Positions 33,471-44,756 of a DNA stretch of 64,000 bases are shown one piece after another. The stretch lies in NCBI GenBank assembly GCA_964030475.1, contig CAXIPT010000001.1, positions 23,234,956 to 23,298,955 of the forward strand, given 5' to 3'. The notes below the pieces were generated by a model that worked only from the letters and a program-made list of their open reading frames with translations, had not been told where the DNA came from and ran no database searches. The position numbers were made by a program, and so were the translations under genes. Source of the DNA: Tethya wilhelma (lineage: Eukaryota > Porifera > Demospongiae > Tethyida > Tethyidae). Numbering within the stretch: position 1 is the stretch's first letter; the number at the start of each line of letters is the position of its first letter.

Positions 33471-34722
33471 TTGAGTTGTCAGTCAGTACACTGTCCATGG
33501 AGAATAGGTCCAGATTGGTTAAGTGTCAAAGAAGAATGTGCAGACCAAAATCAAGAGCCAGTTGAAGAAATGCCTGAGGAATGCTCAGTTGAGCTGAGCA
33601 CCAAATCTAAGAGAGTCCAGACTCAACCAGCACATAACCTGTTGACGTCCAACACCCCAACTGGGATAGGACAAATAATACAGTGTGAAAAATATAGCTC
33701 TCTCTCCAGATTATTGAGAGTTACAGCTCATGTCTTCAAGTTTGTGGACACACTTAAAGGGACAAGGCTAGGAGAGCCTGGAGGTGATTCACTCCAACCC
33801 AGTGAGCTGAGTAGAGCAGAAAGAATGTGGATCACCGAATCACAATCTACACTGATCCAAGACGAGAATTTCGAAACCTGGAGACGACAGTTCAGCCTGT
33901 TTGTCAACTCATCAGGAATATGGAGATGTGGAGGAAGACTCTCCAATGCTGAGCTACCCTACTCCTCCAAGCATCCAGTGATATTGGACAGAGCTCACCA
34001 TTTCACCACATTGGTAGTGAAGGATGCCCACAATCGAGTTCAACACAACGGAGTGAAGGAAACTCTAACAGAGCTCAGGTCCAAGTATTGGATCGTAAAG
34101 GGCAGGAGTCTGGTAAAGATGATAATCAATCACTGCGTCATCTGTAGACGTTTTGAAGGAAAATCCTTCCAAGCACCACTTCCACCTCCACTTCCCAGCT
34201 TATGTGTCCAGCTAGGAAGCACCACCCTTCTCTTGCACAGCTATCGACTTTGCCGGACCACTTTATGTCAAAGCCAACGGAGTCAGCAAGTCAACAAAGG
34301 TGTGGATCTGCCTGTATGTTACCAGAGCAGTTCATCTGGATGTGGTCCTGGATATTCATCAGGTCCCTGAAGAGATTTTGTGCAAGAAGAGGATTACCCT
34401 ACAAGTTCATCTCAGAAAATGGGAAAACCTTCAAGGCGGCTGCAAAGGTGATCAAGAATATCATGACTCACACAAAAGTCACACAGTACCTCTCCAACCA
34501 CAGAATTGAATGGAGCTTTAATTTGGAGAAGTCACCCTGGTGGGGAGGAATCTTTGAGAGGATGATCAGATCAACCAAGCGATGCCTGCATGAGAAAAAT
34601 GATTGCCCAAGCCAAGTTCACCTACGACGAATTGCTGACGGCGGTCATCAAGTAGAAGCAATCATCAACTCTCGTCCACTCTCATACGTCTCAGCGCAGG
34701 ACAGCGAGGAACCACTGACACC
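33471..34722 (+). pseudogene. BEL/Pao integrase zinc-binding and core domains, frameshifted
   Basis: The HHCC domain is intact (HPVILDRAHH, NHCVICRRFEG). The frame changes near 34190 and again near 34365, so the core (AIDFAGPLY, VTRAVHLDVV, SPWWGGIFERMI) lies in different frames. The middle catalytic Asp is replaced by Glu. Confidence 0.85.
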
Positions 34723-34724
34723 CA

Positions 34725-36017
34725 CACTGTTAGAAATAAGGTGTAAGTCAACACCTTTTTGGGGTGTCCCGCGTAATGTTTAAGTTTTGCACCCCTGGAG
34801 TGTTATAGAGCACCCCTCAAAATTCACTGGAGTGTTACATAGCACTCTTTTATGTGCTATATAACACTCCAGTGTTGTTATTGAGCACCCAGCTATACAA
34901 CATTCTGTAGCTACACAGCACCTTTAATATGTGTCAATTTCATGTACAAAATTCAATTAGAAACAGCAAAAATTGTTTCAATAATATGTCCAGAGTCTTT
35001 CTTGACAAATGTCCAGCCGGAAGTTGCTGCTTGTAGGTATACCTGTACAGTAATAGATCGAGGACATTATTGTTTGATTGACATATAGCTACATAACATG
35101 TATATATAGCTAGCTCGATCTTCCCACCCCTATTTAATTTGTACACTAATATACACACTTGTAATGATGCTTACACTTACATCAGTCTTTTTAGCATGAT
35201 GAATGAGTGTATTTCAGGCTTTTGTGTTACTCTTCATTTCACCACAACTGCCATCACTGTTCCTAAGACCAAGTAAGCCTTTCTCTCACAGGTTCAGGCT
35301 TAGCGTGCTGATCTACAAGGGTTCAAAGTTCATGATTTGTTATCAACCATATACAGCTTATATTTAGTACGCTTTACATGGCTGTTCTTACCTCAAATTT
35401 TGAGTTTATCTAGGTTGCAGCCATCTGTTTATGCTATCTGGAAGTCATATTTGGGGGAATTGTAGCTTTTCCAATGGCTTATCAACGGCGCTGAAAAATA
35501 AATATCAGCCCGGTTAGTACAGCTTATAGTTAGACTGTAAAACATCAACTTTTCTTACCTCAAGCACTCCAAATTGAATTCTTGACAAGTTTAACTCTCT
35601 TTTTTTTCAGTTTTTCCTGCCTAGAAGTCATCCTTTCAGGAATTTGTTGAAGAACTCAGCATCTTCACACAAGACAAAATTTACAGCTGCTCACTCCAAG
35701 TTCAAAATTGCGCTACTGAGCGCATGCTCAGTAATGATGTCATTATTATTGAATACAAATTAGCCTGCTTAAAAGTCAGTGATTTGGCACTATTAGATGG
35801 TTCTAAATTGCATATAGCCATCTCTAAGTGTTCTTATAATGCTAAGATGTATTATATATGAGTATATAAGTATTATTTTACAAAAGGTTTTGATAAACAC
35901 CCATGGGTGTTGTTCAACACAGAATAGGTGTTGTACGACACTGGAGTGTTAGGTAACACCCCGAAAAATTTTCCCGTCAATAATGGGGTGTTGATGGACA
36001 CCTTATTTCTAACAGTG
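34725..36017. mobile_element. CACTA-like TIR element inserted in the BEL/Pao integrase
   Basis: Ends CACTGTTAGAAATAAGGTGT (34725) and the inverted ACACCTTATTTCTAACAGTG (to 36017). CA lies on both sides (34723-34724, 36018-36019). Excision with one CA puts the integrase back in one frame. Subterminal zones at 34780-34900 and 35880-36000 carry repeated GAGTGTTA-like motifs in both orientations, a CACTA/EnSpm hallmark along with the CACTG end and 2-bp duplication. The 1293-bp interior has no transposase frame. Confidence 0.85.
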
Positions 36018-36390
36018 CACACACCTGCTTGCAGGATGCCGTCTACTGAGCCTCCCAGACAACTTAAGCTGTCAATTAGATGAGTATTAGGAAGACGAAG
36101 ATATTGAAGTGTCGCCATCTCAACTCAGCAGACAAGCTAAACACCTCAATACCGTGCTAAATCACTTTTGGAGACGATGGAAACAGGAATACCTTCTCGA
36201 ACTGAGGGAAGCACATCGTCACAGTCGAGGCTCTCAAACCCCAACCCCTGTTGCAGTTGGAGACATAGTCATAGTCAATGACGAGAGCCGACCCAGGAGC
36301 TTTGGGAAGCTTGCAAAAATCGAACAAGTCATCGCAGGTAAAGACGGACCAACTAGAGGAGCAGTTGTTCGAGTCCCAACCAAAGACGGT
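36018..36390 (+). pseudogene. BEL/Pao integrase C-terminal part
   Basis: After the insert the core end reads HLLAGCRLLSLPD-like sequence. After a frameshift come LNTVLNHFWRRWKQEYLLEL and VGDIVIVNDESRPRSFGKL, typical of the Pao integrase C-terminus. It ends at the gap base 36391. Confidence 0.82.
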
Positions 36391-36391
36391 N

Positions 36392-37810
36392 CCTAAAATA
36401 CTGTATGGGTGTGTCTTGTGCATGCAATAGGATGGCTGTGTAGTGATATGCATGAAAATGTGCAGCAAATTTGCAGGATGGCTAGCGGAGAGTGTGTGCT
36501 AGCTGTGACTTCGAGGCTTGGTGGGCGTGTCCAACCAAGCGTGTGTTGAGTGTGATTGACTTTTGACCTCTGACCTTTGACCCCTCTGCCACCTAGGTGA
36601 GCTCAAAGTGAGTCTGTACAGGAAAAGTTGAATTTGACAGGGCTGTATAAAGTCCATTTTTCTTCCCTGGTGGAGAGGAGAGAGAGGCAGTGAGGTATGT
36701 GAGCTTGTAGGGTGTTTGTGTGTCTTGAATATCATGTTTAGTTTTGACTGGGTGGGACTCAGTTTTCCTGTTTACCTGTTATGCATTTTGTGAGAGAATG
36801 TGGTTGTGAAAAGTGTATACATAGTATAAAAAGCCTTCTACAGACTTGATGAGCAGTTTTTTGCTTTTTCTCAACATACATTTTTTCGTTCATCTGTTGT
36901 CTTTCAAGCCGCCTGGTTGTTGTTCCCTGTGAGTGAGTGGCAATGGCAGAAAAATCCATTTTAGAGAGCAACTAAATTTGACCTTTGACCCTTTTGAGCA
37001 ATAATCAGCCATTTTGAGACCAAATCCTCTCGGCTTTGAGATAGTATCACAAGTTTCTATGAGCCTATGAATATCATTACTGTTTTAGTGTGATCCCCGC
37101 CCACTCAAAAACCTCTAACCTTAATTATTAAGTCACATCGACGAATTGGACGCACTTCAGATCATGACAGGAGCTGTAGCCTCGTGACCTCGTCCCCAGG
37201 CCGTACACACTGCATGTTTGTGCGGCATGTGCGTATCATTGCTATGTCCGTATCGGCCCAAAGCATTAACTTTTTGACCTTAGTTTCTTTTTTTCCCTTT
37301 GTGAAATTATGGTTTTGAGACTGACGATTTTTCTGTTGTATTCATAGATGACATAATATTATGTCAGGGCATGCAATTTTGAAACGGTGAGGTAATGCTA
37401 TTCAGCTGTGGTTTTTTTTTTCCATCAACAGAACCTATATTAGATCTTTAGTTCAAATTGGAAAAGCATAGTAGTAGAGAAACTAGCTAGCACTGTGACA
37501 TCGGAATTACCCCTGGGTTCAGAATTGCCCCTGACTTGTTCAATACTTTTTACAGCACTGCTCATTACTTGTTCTTAAACTTGTTTAGCATTTGATATAA
37601 GGTAAAGCAGGTCTCAGTTTCGGCACATGACTACTTGATTTTTATTCTTGATCCCTCATTAATTAATTAAATATTATTATGGATTTTTCAGTGTTGCGTT
37701 GCAATTATAATCCAATGTAAGTCACTTAATTCTACTTTTTGTGGAGACTGATCAGCTATATAGTCTCTTGCAAAATCAAATTGAGTGCATGACCTTTGTG
37801 TTGAAAAAAG
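36392..37810. other. Intergenic sequence after the retrotransposon
   Basis: No coding feature. TTGACCTCTGACCTTTGACC runs near 36560 and 36980 resemble a short dispersed motif. Partial foldback-family arms (TTTCGGCACATGACTACTT) lie at about 37540-37650. Confidence 0.5.
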
Positions 37811-37811
37811 T

Positions 37812-38168
37812 GCATGAACAAGTAGTAAAAATTTTATAAAAATGAGAAGTGTAGACATGGGCAGTGCCATAAATAGTAATGAAACAAGCCAAGACTCTGA
37901 ATTTCGGCACATGATCAACTACTTCATATTTTTGTACCAAAGACTTACCATGTCACATAAGCTGCCTGCATGATTGCTGATATACTACGGCTTCATTTAA
38001 TTTACAATCAGGAGACAAGGGACCCCGTATACTATGACATGATGAAGACTGAAAATGAAGTAGTAGCTAGTCATGTGCCGAAATTCAGAGTCTTGGCTTG
38101 TTTCATTACTTTTTACGGCACTGCCCATTCCTACACTTCTCTTTTTTATAAAATTTTTACAACTTGTA
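37812..38168. mobile_element. Foldback element, full copy A
   Basis: Inverted arms of about 110-120 bp (37815-37925 and 38047-38168) share ACAAGTAGTAAAAATTT and GGGCAGTGCC..TTTCGGCACATGA. The interior is unrelated and non-coding. Confidence 0.85.
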
Positions 38169-38460
38169 ATAATAAACAATGACCATTGTAACCAGTTATT
38201 CCTTTTTTTTCATGAGACTACACGTCAGTGCCTCACATGCAAGTACACATCTGGCACTATAATAATGAACAATGACCATTGTTGTTCCTTTTTTTCATGA
38301 GACTACACGTACATCAGTGCCTCACAAGTGCACATCTGGCACTATAATAATGAACAATGACCATTGTTATTCCTTTTTCATGAGACTACACATCAGTGCT
38401 TTATACAAGTTAGATACACATCTGGCACTATAATAATAAACATTGTTTTTCTCCTTATTC
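38169..38460. repeat. ~90-bp tandem repeat, about 3.3 units
   Basis: Units begin ATAATGAACAATGACCATTG and end ACACATCTGGCACTATAAT. Starts are near 38169, 38260 and 38344, with a partial unit near 38431. The unit boundary abuts the foldback element. Confidence 0.9.
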
Positions 38461-38666
38461 ATAAGCTTATTACAATAAATGTAGGCATTTTATTATTGAC
38501 AATGTGTACTCCAAAACATGCAATAGTTAACCATAATGTTATGCCGCGCACTGATGCCAGTCATGAGTATGCAGTCTATTATATAGTGTACATAGCTGGC
38601 ACAATTATAGTGTATTGTTTGTCCTTGCCAGAATGCTTATACTACTGCACAACATCCATAAATATG

Positions 38667-38780
38667 CAAGTATAGTAAAAATTTCAAAAAAATATTAAGT
38701 AGTGTAGGAATGGGCAGTGCAGTAAAAAGTGAAACAAGGCATTGTCTCAATTTCGGCACATGACTATTTACTTCATTTTT
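38667..38780 (+). repeat. Solo arm of the foldback family
   Basis: AAAAATTTCAAAAAAATATT, GTGTAGGAATGGGCAGTGC and CAATTTCGGCACATGACTA in the left-arm order, with no inverted partner nearby. Confidence 0.8.
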
Positions 38781-39086
38781 ATTATTGTTCCCGATCCTCT
38801 GTGTCATAAATGCAATGATCTGCACAATAGTATACCTGATAGTTAACCCTTGGTGCGCATGCGCACCTATATAGGGTTACGGTAGTTGTTTTGTGTGTGT
38901 GTGTGAGTCCTCAAAAGCGGCATACCAAGGTAAAATAATCAAGATTATCTATAACAGAATTAGCGCTTAAAGAGCTTGAAAAGTTTCATATCTCAGGAAC
39001 TACCTCAGGAACTGCAAACTTTTGTTGAATTCTTTGTATATAAGCTTCGAGGCCATTCCCATAAGGCCATACGGTTGAAATTTTGG

Positions 39087-39170
39087 AGGGTGAGCATGAG
39101 GGGCAAGCCTGAGCGAGTCATATATAGCGTAGTTGGAGGGCCAGCATGAGGGGCGAGCCTGAGCGAGTTA
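39087..39170. repeat. Two tandem copies of a GAGCATGAGGGGCGAGCCTGAGCG unit
   Basis: TTGGAGGGTGAGCATGAGGG and TTGGAGGGCCAGCATGAGGG each precede GGC[A/G]AGCCTGAGCGAGT. They are related to the ends of the 16702-18382 element. Confidence 0.75.
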
Positions 39171-39317
39171 TACATATAACCATAGGAAGCCATCTGTGAC
39201 TGTCCATGAGGTCTGAGGCCCAGGCACGAGTGATTTTTCGTAATCTAGCTACATTTTCTCTTGTTTATTACTCCCAAAATCAATTATTCCCCATTACGCT
39301 CAAAGGTACTATTATTC

Positions 39318-39601
39318 TAGTCTCGTGGGCCAGCCCCTTTCAAGGAAAGAAAGGGTCTGGTAACACTCGCATGGCGGTTTTGTTCAAGTGTCCAGGAATT
39401 TCTCGGACACTTTAATAGGCCACAGCGTGTTAGCTATATGTAAACTCCAATATTAATCCCTACTACAGGTGAAGCCATTGCATCACTTGTCAATTTTGAT
39501 AACAGCAAACCACACCACAATCTGCTGACAGTGCAGAACAAACTACTGATAGCAGAGTTACCATGCAGACTCCCTTGGGAAGAGTCTGGCCCGCGAGACT
39601 A
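39318..39601. mobile_element. Short TIR element with TAGTCTCGTGGGCCAG ends
   Basis: The left end TAGTCTCGTGGGCCAG and the right end CTGGCCCGCGAGACTA are inverted with one mismatch; 284 bp, non-coding. A truncated relative is at 28277-28475 and a 36-bp miniature at 11078-11113. Confidence 0.8.
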
Positions 39602-42400
39602 CTATATTATTCCGGAAATTATGCCCGCATTCGCCACACCCCTAGGCCTGGGATCCTTACAAAGGTAGTAAGATTGTGCTACCCACAGTACCCAGCGAAT
39701 GTTGTGGCAATAACTACAATAGTACTGTGAAGATAGCCAATATCAAGAAGCAATCGAACTTTCATTGTACCATTTCATGAATGATATAAATGTACAAACA
39801 CCGTAAACATAGCAATGCATAACATTTCAACATTACGCACTAATTACATATAATTCTTACAGCACATACAATCACACTAAGTACTCCGAATTTTACATGT
39901 AACAAGGGTTATGCACCTAGGTGCCTTCATTTATCTAGCTAGTATTGCAAATTCTTATAAATACTATAGTTGGCTAAGCAGTGGAATAAACTATAACAGA
40001 CAAGTAATTTAAACTGGACTGCCGGGCAAGAGTTGGGTACAAAAATAAAGTAAAAACTTTGACAATTTTGTCAGTAACGGAATGCCATACTGAACTTGAA
40101 GCAAGTTAAAGTCATTTTGCAGAGTCTAGTGGAGTGGATAAACTATTAAGTCAACAAAATAAGTGAGTAATAAATGAGATAAGACCACGACATTGATCTC
40201 ACATAGTGATTTCTGGAAATAATATATTTATGACTTAATAGGAGTGATTGCTGAAGTCTGATGCTTAGAATATTGTGCTACTCATCATATTTCGAGCAAA
40301 TCCAGTGATATTCTACTCTTTGGCATTCCATACAACGTCTCAAACCAACTTCTAATAGCCTCGCCCACTTTTACGGCAAACCAAAGTAGCTAGCATCATG
40401 TCAACACCTTCTAAACAGACTCAAGTTTAGTTGAGAGTAGTTATTGTGTGTGTGTATAAGTCTAGAAGTCTTATATTCAAGTTTGTATAAAGTTTTCTGG
40501 GAAAAATCTTGATCCAACAAGAAAATAGGGAAAGATTGGCCCCTGCTACAACGAGAAAGAAGCATCAGCTGGACCCATGATTAGTAGTAGTTGTAGGTAG
40601 TAGTGTACCTATGTGTTGATGATCCAAACTTTCCTTGAATTGCGCTGGCTTTTGCATACTGTGAGTGAGAACTCAGAAGTGCCCGAATTACCCTGCTGCC
40701 CGAATTGCCCCGCCCTGCCTTAAGTTAGTAAGGATACGTTACTAAAAAGGCACTATAATTATGGTGGCTTCCCACTATAGCGCTCTCTATGAGTGCTTAT
40801 AGGAAGGCACGTTTTTTGTGAGTGTTAGGCCTTGCATGCAGTTGGTAATCTGTCACTGAGAACCTCTGAGCAACTTTGAAGGTTTAATTTTGTTTGACTG
40901 GATTTTTATAGTGACCATGCAACATTTTTTATTGTGACCACTTCTTGTTTAGGCCTATTTTGGATGAAAACAAGTATCAACTGACAAGGATGTGTAGTAC
41001 CCATGAAAAGAATTTACTTTGTGCTTGGCTAAATGCATTCTGATTCTTTAAAAAAATCCTTTTCAAGTAACGTTAGTTTGGATTTAAGAAGTACGTATAT
41101 GTATGTATACATTAGAGAACAATTAAAAGATGGCACTGTTGTGTCTTCCCACTAGCTATAGCTAGCACTCTCTATGAGTGCTGAAGAAAGTTGAGTTTCT
41201 GTGAGTTTAGACCTTGCAGGCAATTGGTAATCTGCCAGTGAGAGCGATAAGACAATAATTATACTCCTGAAAAAATTTGGTTGCCATAGCAAAACAGAAA
41301 CATTTAATTTACCATCTAATTAATTCTTCATGAAATGCTAATTATTCAAAAATGTTTAGTCACATGACTAAAATAAATGCATGCACGTGTTGAGAACCAT
41401 TAGAACAATGCTAAAGTGAGTTTCCATGGTAATAGCATTATTATTAGTTTTTGAGTTAGGGTCCACGCCATGATAGTGATGCACATGCAGCAGCACACAC
41501 TATAGGTAATCATTGCCAATCAGTATAGTTAGTCTTAATTGTTGCAAGATCACTGATTCAGAATATTTAAACTTTGAGCAGATACTTGCATGGGAGAAGC
41601 AATGATACTGTTACGCATGTTGCTTGAAATGGACAGTCTCTCTATATAATCATACGTACGGTAGGAATGAGCCAACTGTCCCATAGATATAATACAAAAT
41701 GTTGCAATTGGTCACTATAAAAATCAAGTCAAACAAAATTAAACCTTGAAAGTTGCTCAGAGGCCAACTGCATGCAGGGGATGTAAAACCATCGGTCCCA
41801 GCGGACCTGCGTTCATTAGCCCTAGTAGCCATCTTTGAGGTAAAGTTCAAAGGAATGGGCCGACAAAATGTGTTATTTCGTTTCAGTGAGAGTTACTTCA
41901 ACTGCATGGGTACTATTATACAATTTTTCAGGCACTATATATATACGTAGCCTTTATACTAATCACCTATAATTATTGAAGGAGTTCAACCTTTTAGTGC
42001 GCTTTAGCGGGCTCCGGCGGAGTTGCCCGTAATTCTCAGCTTCCATTGGCCTATAACCAGCCGCTGGCCTGGCTATGCCTAATTGGCATCAAAATAACCC
42101 GCTTTTGCTAGTGTTATAGGATGCAAGGTCTATAAGGTCAAGAAATTGTCATGTTGTCATCTATAACTCTGCAGTAATTACTTATAATATAAATCTGCCG
42201 CCCGTACCGATGGCTACATTCACGAAAAACATGTGCAATTTGTGTCTATCTACGTGGCATCATGTTATTATGTGCATGCACATTAGCTATAGCCTAATCA
42301 GCATAAAGTGTATGACAAATGTCATTATTGTAGCTGCTACTCAAGCTTTTTGTAGGGACTAACCTGTCTCTGATAGTCTCCACGTTATATATATAGTGTT
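39602..42400. other. Repeat-rich intergenic sequence
   Basis: No gene. A block at about 40765-40920 (CGCTCTCTATGAGTGC, TTGGTAATCTG) recurs at 41145-41250. A block at 41640-41990 (GAATGAGCCAACTGTCCCAT, CAGTGAGAGTTACTTCAACT) recurs in pieces at 43090-43210 and 43600-43660. These are copies of dispersed elements whose ends I could not define. Confidence 0.6.
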
Positions 42401-42410
42401 AAAAAAGTGA

Positions 42411-42858
42411 ATGGACAAGTATAGTAAATAGTTCAAAAAAATGTATATTTGGTGTAGGAATGGGCAGTGCGGTAAAAAGTATTGAAACAAGGCATGTCTC
42501 AATTTCGGCACAGACTACGTCATTATTAATAGCCAATTAACTCTTGCCCACCAGTCCAGTTTAAGTTATACTTGTCTGCTATAGTCTACTCCACTGCTTA
42601 GCAAACTGATTAGTAGGAATTTGAACCAATGCAATAATAAGCTATGGTATACAAATAGTCTATTGTACAGATCATTGCATTATTCGGACACTCAGAATCC
42701 ATATATATTATAAATATTATGAGGGATCTATCAAGAATAAAAAAGTTAATGAAGTAGTCATGTGCCAAAATTGAGACATGCCTTGTTTCAATACTTTTTA
42801 CTGCACTGCCCATGCATTCCTATACTTTTAATTAGTTTTGAATTTTTACTACTTGTAA
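42411..42858. mobile_element. Foldback element, full copy B
   Basis: Left arm 42411-42525 and right arm 42745-42858 are inverted (GGAATGGGCAGTGCGGTAAA versus TTTACTGCACTGCCCATGC). Same family as 37812-38168 and 47079-47457. Confidence 0.85.
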
Positions 42859-43218
42859 TATATTAATTTAAGTAACATGAACCAGCTCTCTATATTATAT
42901 AGCTCATAATAACATGCTATAATATAGTCTATCGAGCTAGACCCTTTCATAATTATGTCAGGGGTAGAAAAAAGTATCTACCTCAATAGACTAAACAACA
43001 TAAAACTCAGTCTTGTTGACACTCACTTTCTGGGTTGGGGTGGACCGACGAATTCAGTAAATTATGGATCAGCTAGGAATGATCTCGAACCAACTGTTCA
43101 GGGTATGCAAAATGTACTATTTAGTTTCAGTGAGAGTCACTTCAACAGCATGGGTACTATTATACAATTTTCCAAGCAGTACGTAGCCTTTATACTAATC
43201 GCGTATTGAAGGCCAATT

Positions 43219-43425
43219 ATGGTGGCCGAGAGCGTCTCGGGGCGAACCCGAGATTCCGAGAGCGAGTCCGAAATTCCGAGATCAAGTCCGAGATTCCGAG
43301 AGCGAGCCCGCGGGATTTCGAGAGCGAGACCGAGATTCCCGGATCGAGTCCGAGAGCGAGGCCGAGATTCTGAAATTACAGGAGCTATAGACCGAAATCA
43401 AGTCAGAGATAATAGGTTAAGGTTA
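43219..43425. repeat. Inverted-orientation copy of the CTCGGAATCTCGGACTCG tandem repeat
   Basis: Plus-strand CGAGATTCCGAGAGCGAGTC units, the reverse complement of 30060-30300. The same flank (CCGCAAAGGTCAAAGG, 43440) confirms a dispersed repeat, not a local gene. Confidence 0.85.
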
Positions 43426-43834
43426 TAATTACTACGAATACCGCAAAGGTCAAAGGTCCGTACGCACGTGTAGGCATATATGATGGAGACTCCTTCCCAG
43501 CAAAATAGGCCTAGTAATAGTTAAATCAAGTTAAACTTTGATCAGATCAACATAATAATATTATTATTGCTATTATTATTATTATAATAATTATTATCAT
43601 ACGTACGGTAGTACGTATAGTAGAAATGGGTCGACTGTCCCATAGACACAATACAAAATGTTGGCCACCATTAACGCAGTGGCTAGAGAACCGGTAGTCT
43701 GTATACTTTCCTATTAATTTTGTATTGCCAGATTATAGTATCTGGATTTGCCGGCACTCCAGCGGCGCGGGACTAGAGTGCCGGTTCCATTGACTACCAT
43801 ATATTTAGCCTCGTCCCCAGGCTACGGTGGCCCA

Positions 43835-43975
43835 GAAGGGCCATTCCAAAATCAACTAGCATTTCCATTCTCGACATTTCCATTTCCATTCTTGACTTTT
43901 CCATTTCCATTCTCGATGTTTCCATTTCCATTCTCGACTTTTACATTTCCATTCTTAACTTTTCCATTTTTTAGT
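43835..43975. repeat. 21-bp tandem repeat (TTTCCATTTCCATTCTCGAC)
   Basis: About six units after GGCCCAGAAGGGCCATTCC. The same sequence lies in opposite orientation at 58905-59029, with the same GGGCCATTCC flank. Confidence 0.9.
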
Positions 43976-44189
43976 AGTCATGATAGTGCAAGGTGTAGTA
44001 GACGTATTATCAATTTTAATATCCATAATACTGTAATAGTTACTAAGCAATCATTAAATTTTAATATAATTTTAATGTGATTGATGGGACAGCCTTGGGA
44101 TCAACAATTTGAAAGTTTATTGTAATAAGTGATGAACCGACCACCTATAGTTGTAGACTACACACAATAGAGCTTCAGGAACAGATCTA

Positions 44190-44756
44190 GAATACAGAGA
44201 GCCTGAAACAAACAAACAATAAATGAACACAATAATACAGTTCAAGGAGCAGTTAGTGACAGCAGTTAGCAGTTAGTTTTTCAGTTAGTGACAGAGCAGT
44301 TTCAGAAAACAAATGAATGGCATAACAATACAGAGAGCATGAAACAAAATTTACAAAACAGATGAACTGTGCAAACACAATACTGTAACAGTGAGCATGA
44401 AACAACTGTAATACAACAAACGAACACAATAATACAGTTCAAGGAGCATGAACAAATGTTAGTGACAGAGCAGTTTCAGAAAACAGATGAATGGCATAAC
44501 AATACAGAGAGCATGAAACAAAATTTACAATAAACAAACACAATAATACAGTTAGTACAGAGCACAGTTTCAGAAAACAGATAACGACATAGCACAACTA
44601 ACAATTTACAATAAACAATACAGGAGCATGAACAGATGTTAGTACAGAGCACAGTTTCAGAAAACAGATGAACTGTGTAAGTAAACACAATACAGAGAGC
44701 ATGAAACAACTGTAATACAATAAACGAACACAATAATACAGTTCAAGGAACAGATG
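44190..44756. repeat. Complex variable-unit repeat downstream of the kinase gene
   Basis: Blocks ACAATAATACAGTTCAAGGA, GAGCAGTTTCAGAAAACAGA, AACAATACAGAGAGCATGAA and CAACTGTAATACAA recur four to six times with varied spacing. The array stops within a few bases of the kinase stop codon (44757), so it probably forms the kinase 3' UTR. Confidence 0.85.

Larger units (their letters stand above)
30780..36390 (+). mobile_element. Dead BEL/Pao LTR retrotransposon pol region, split by two TIR elements
   Basis: In order: the segment after the protease (IDLLVGSDYYW, GPVAIHTKVGWVLS, 30840-30970), the reverse transcriptase start (LPHHAVIRQDREMTKVRIVY), YVDDV at about 32500, RNase H (YGFCDSSLQAYAAVVY, 33067), the integrase HHCC zinc motif (about 33975-34155), the integrase core (34240-34720) and an integrase C-terminal domain (36105-36390). 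These motifs and their order identify BEL/Pao. There are multiple stops and frameshifts, a deletion in the reverse transcriptase, no gag, and no LTRs in view. The second integrase catalytic Asp appears as Glu (SENGK). The 3' end is at the gap 36391. It cannot transpose on its own. Confidence 0.9.

Noticed and set aside
38166..38460. CRISPR-like array
   Set aside because: Units are contiguous ~90-bp tandem copies without unique spacers, in a eukaryotic context.
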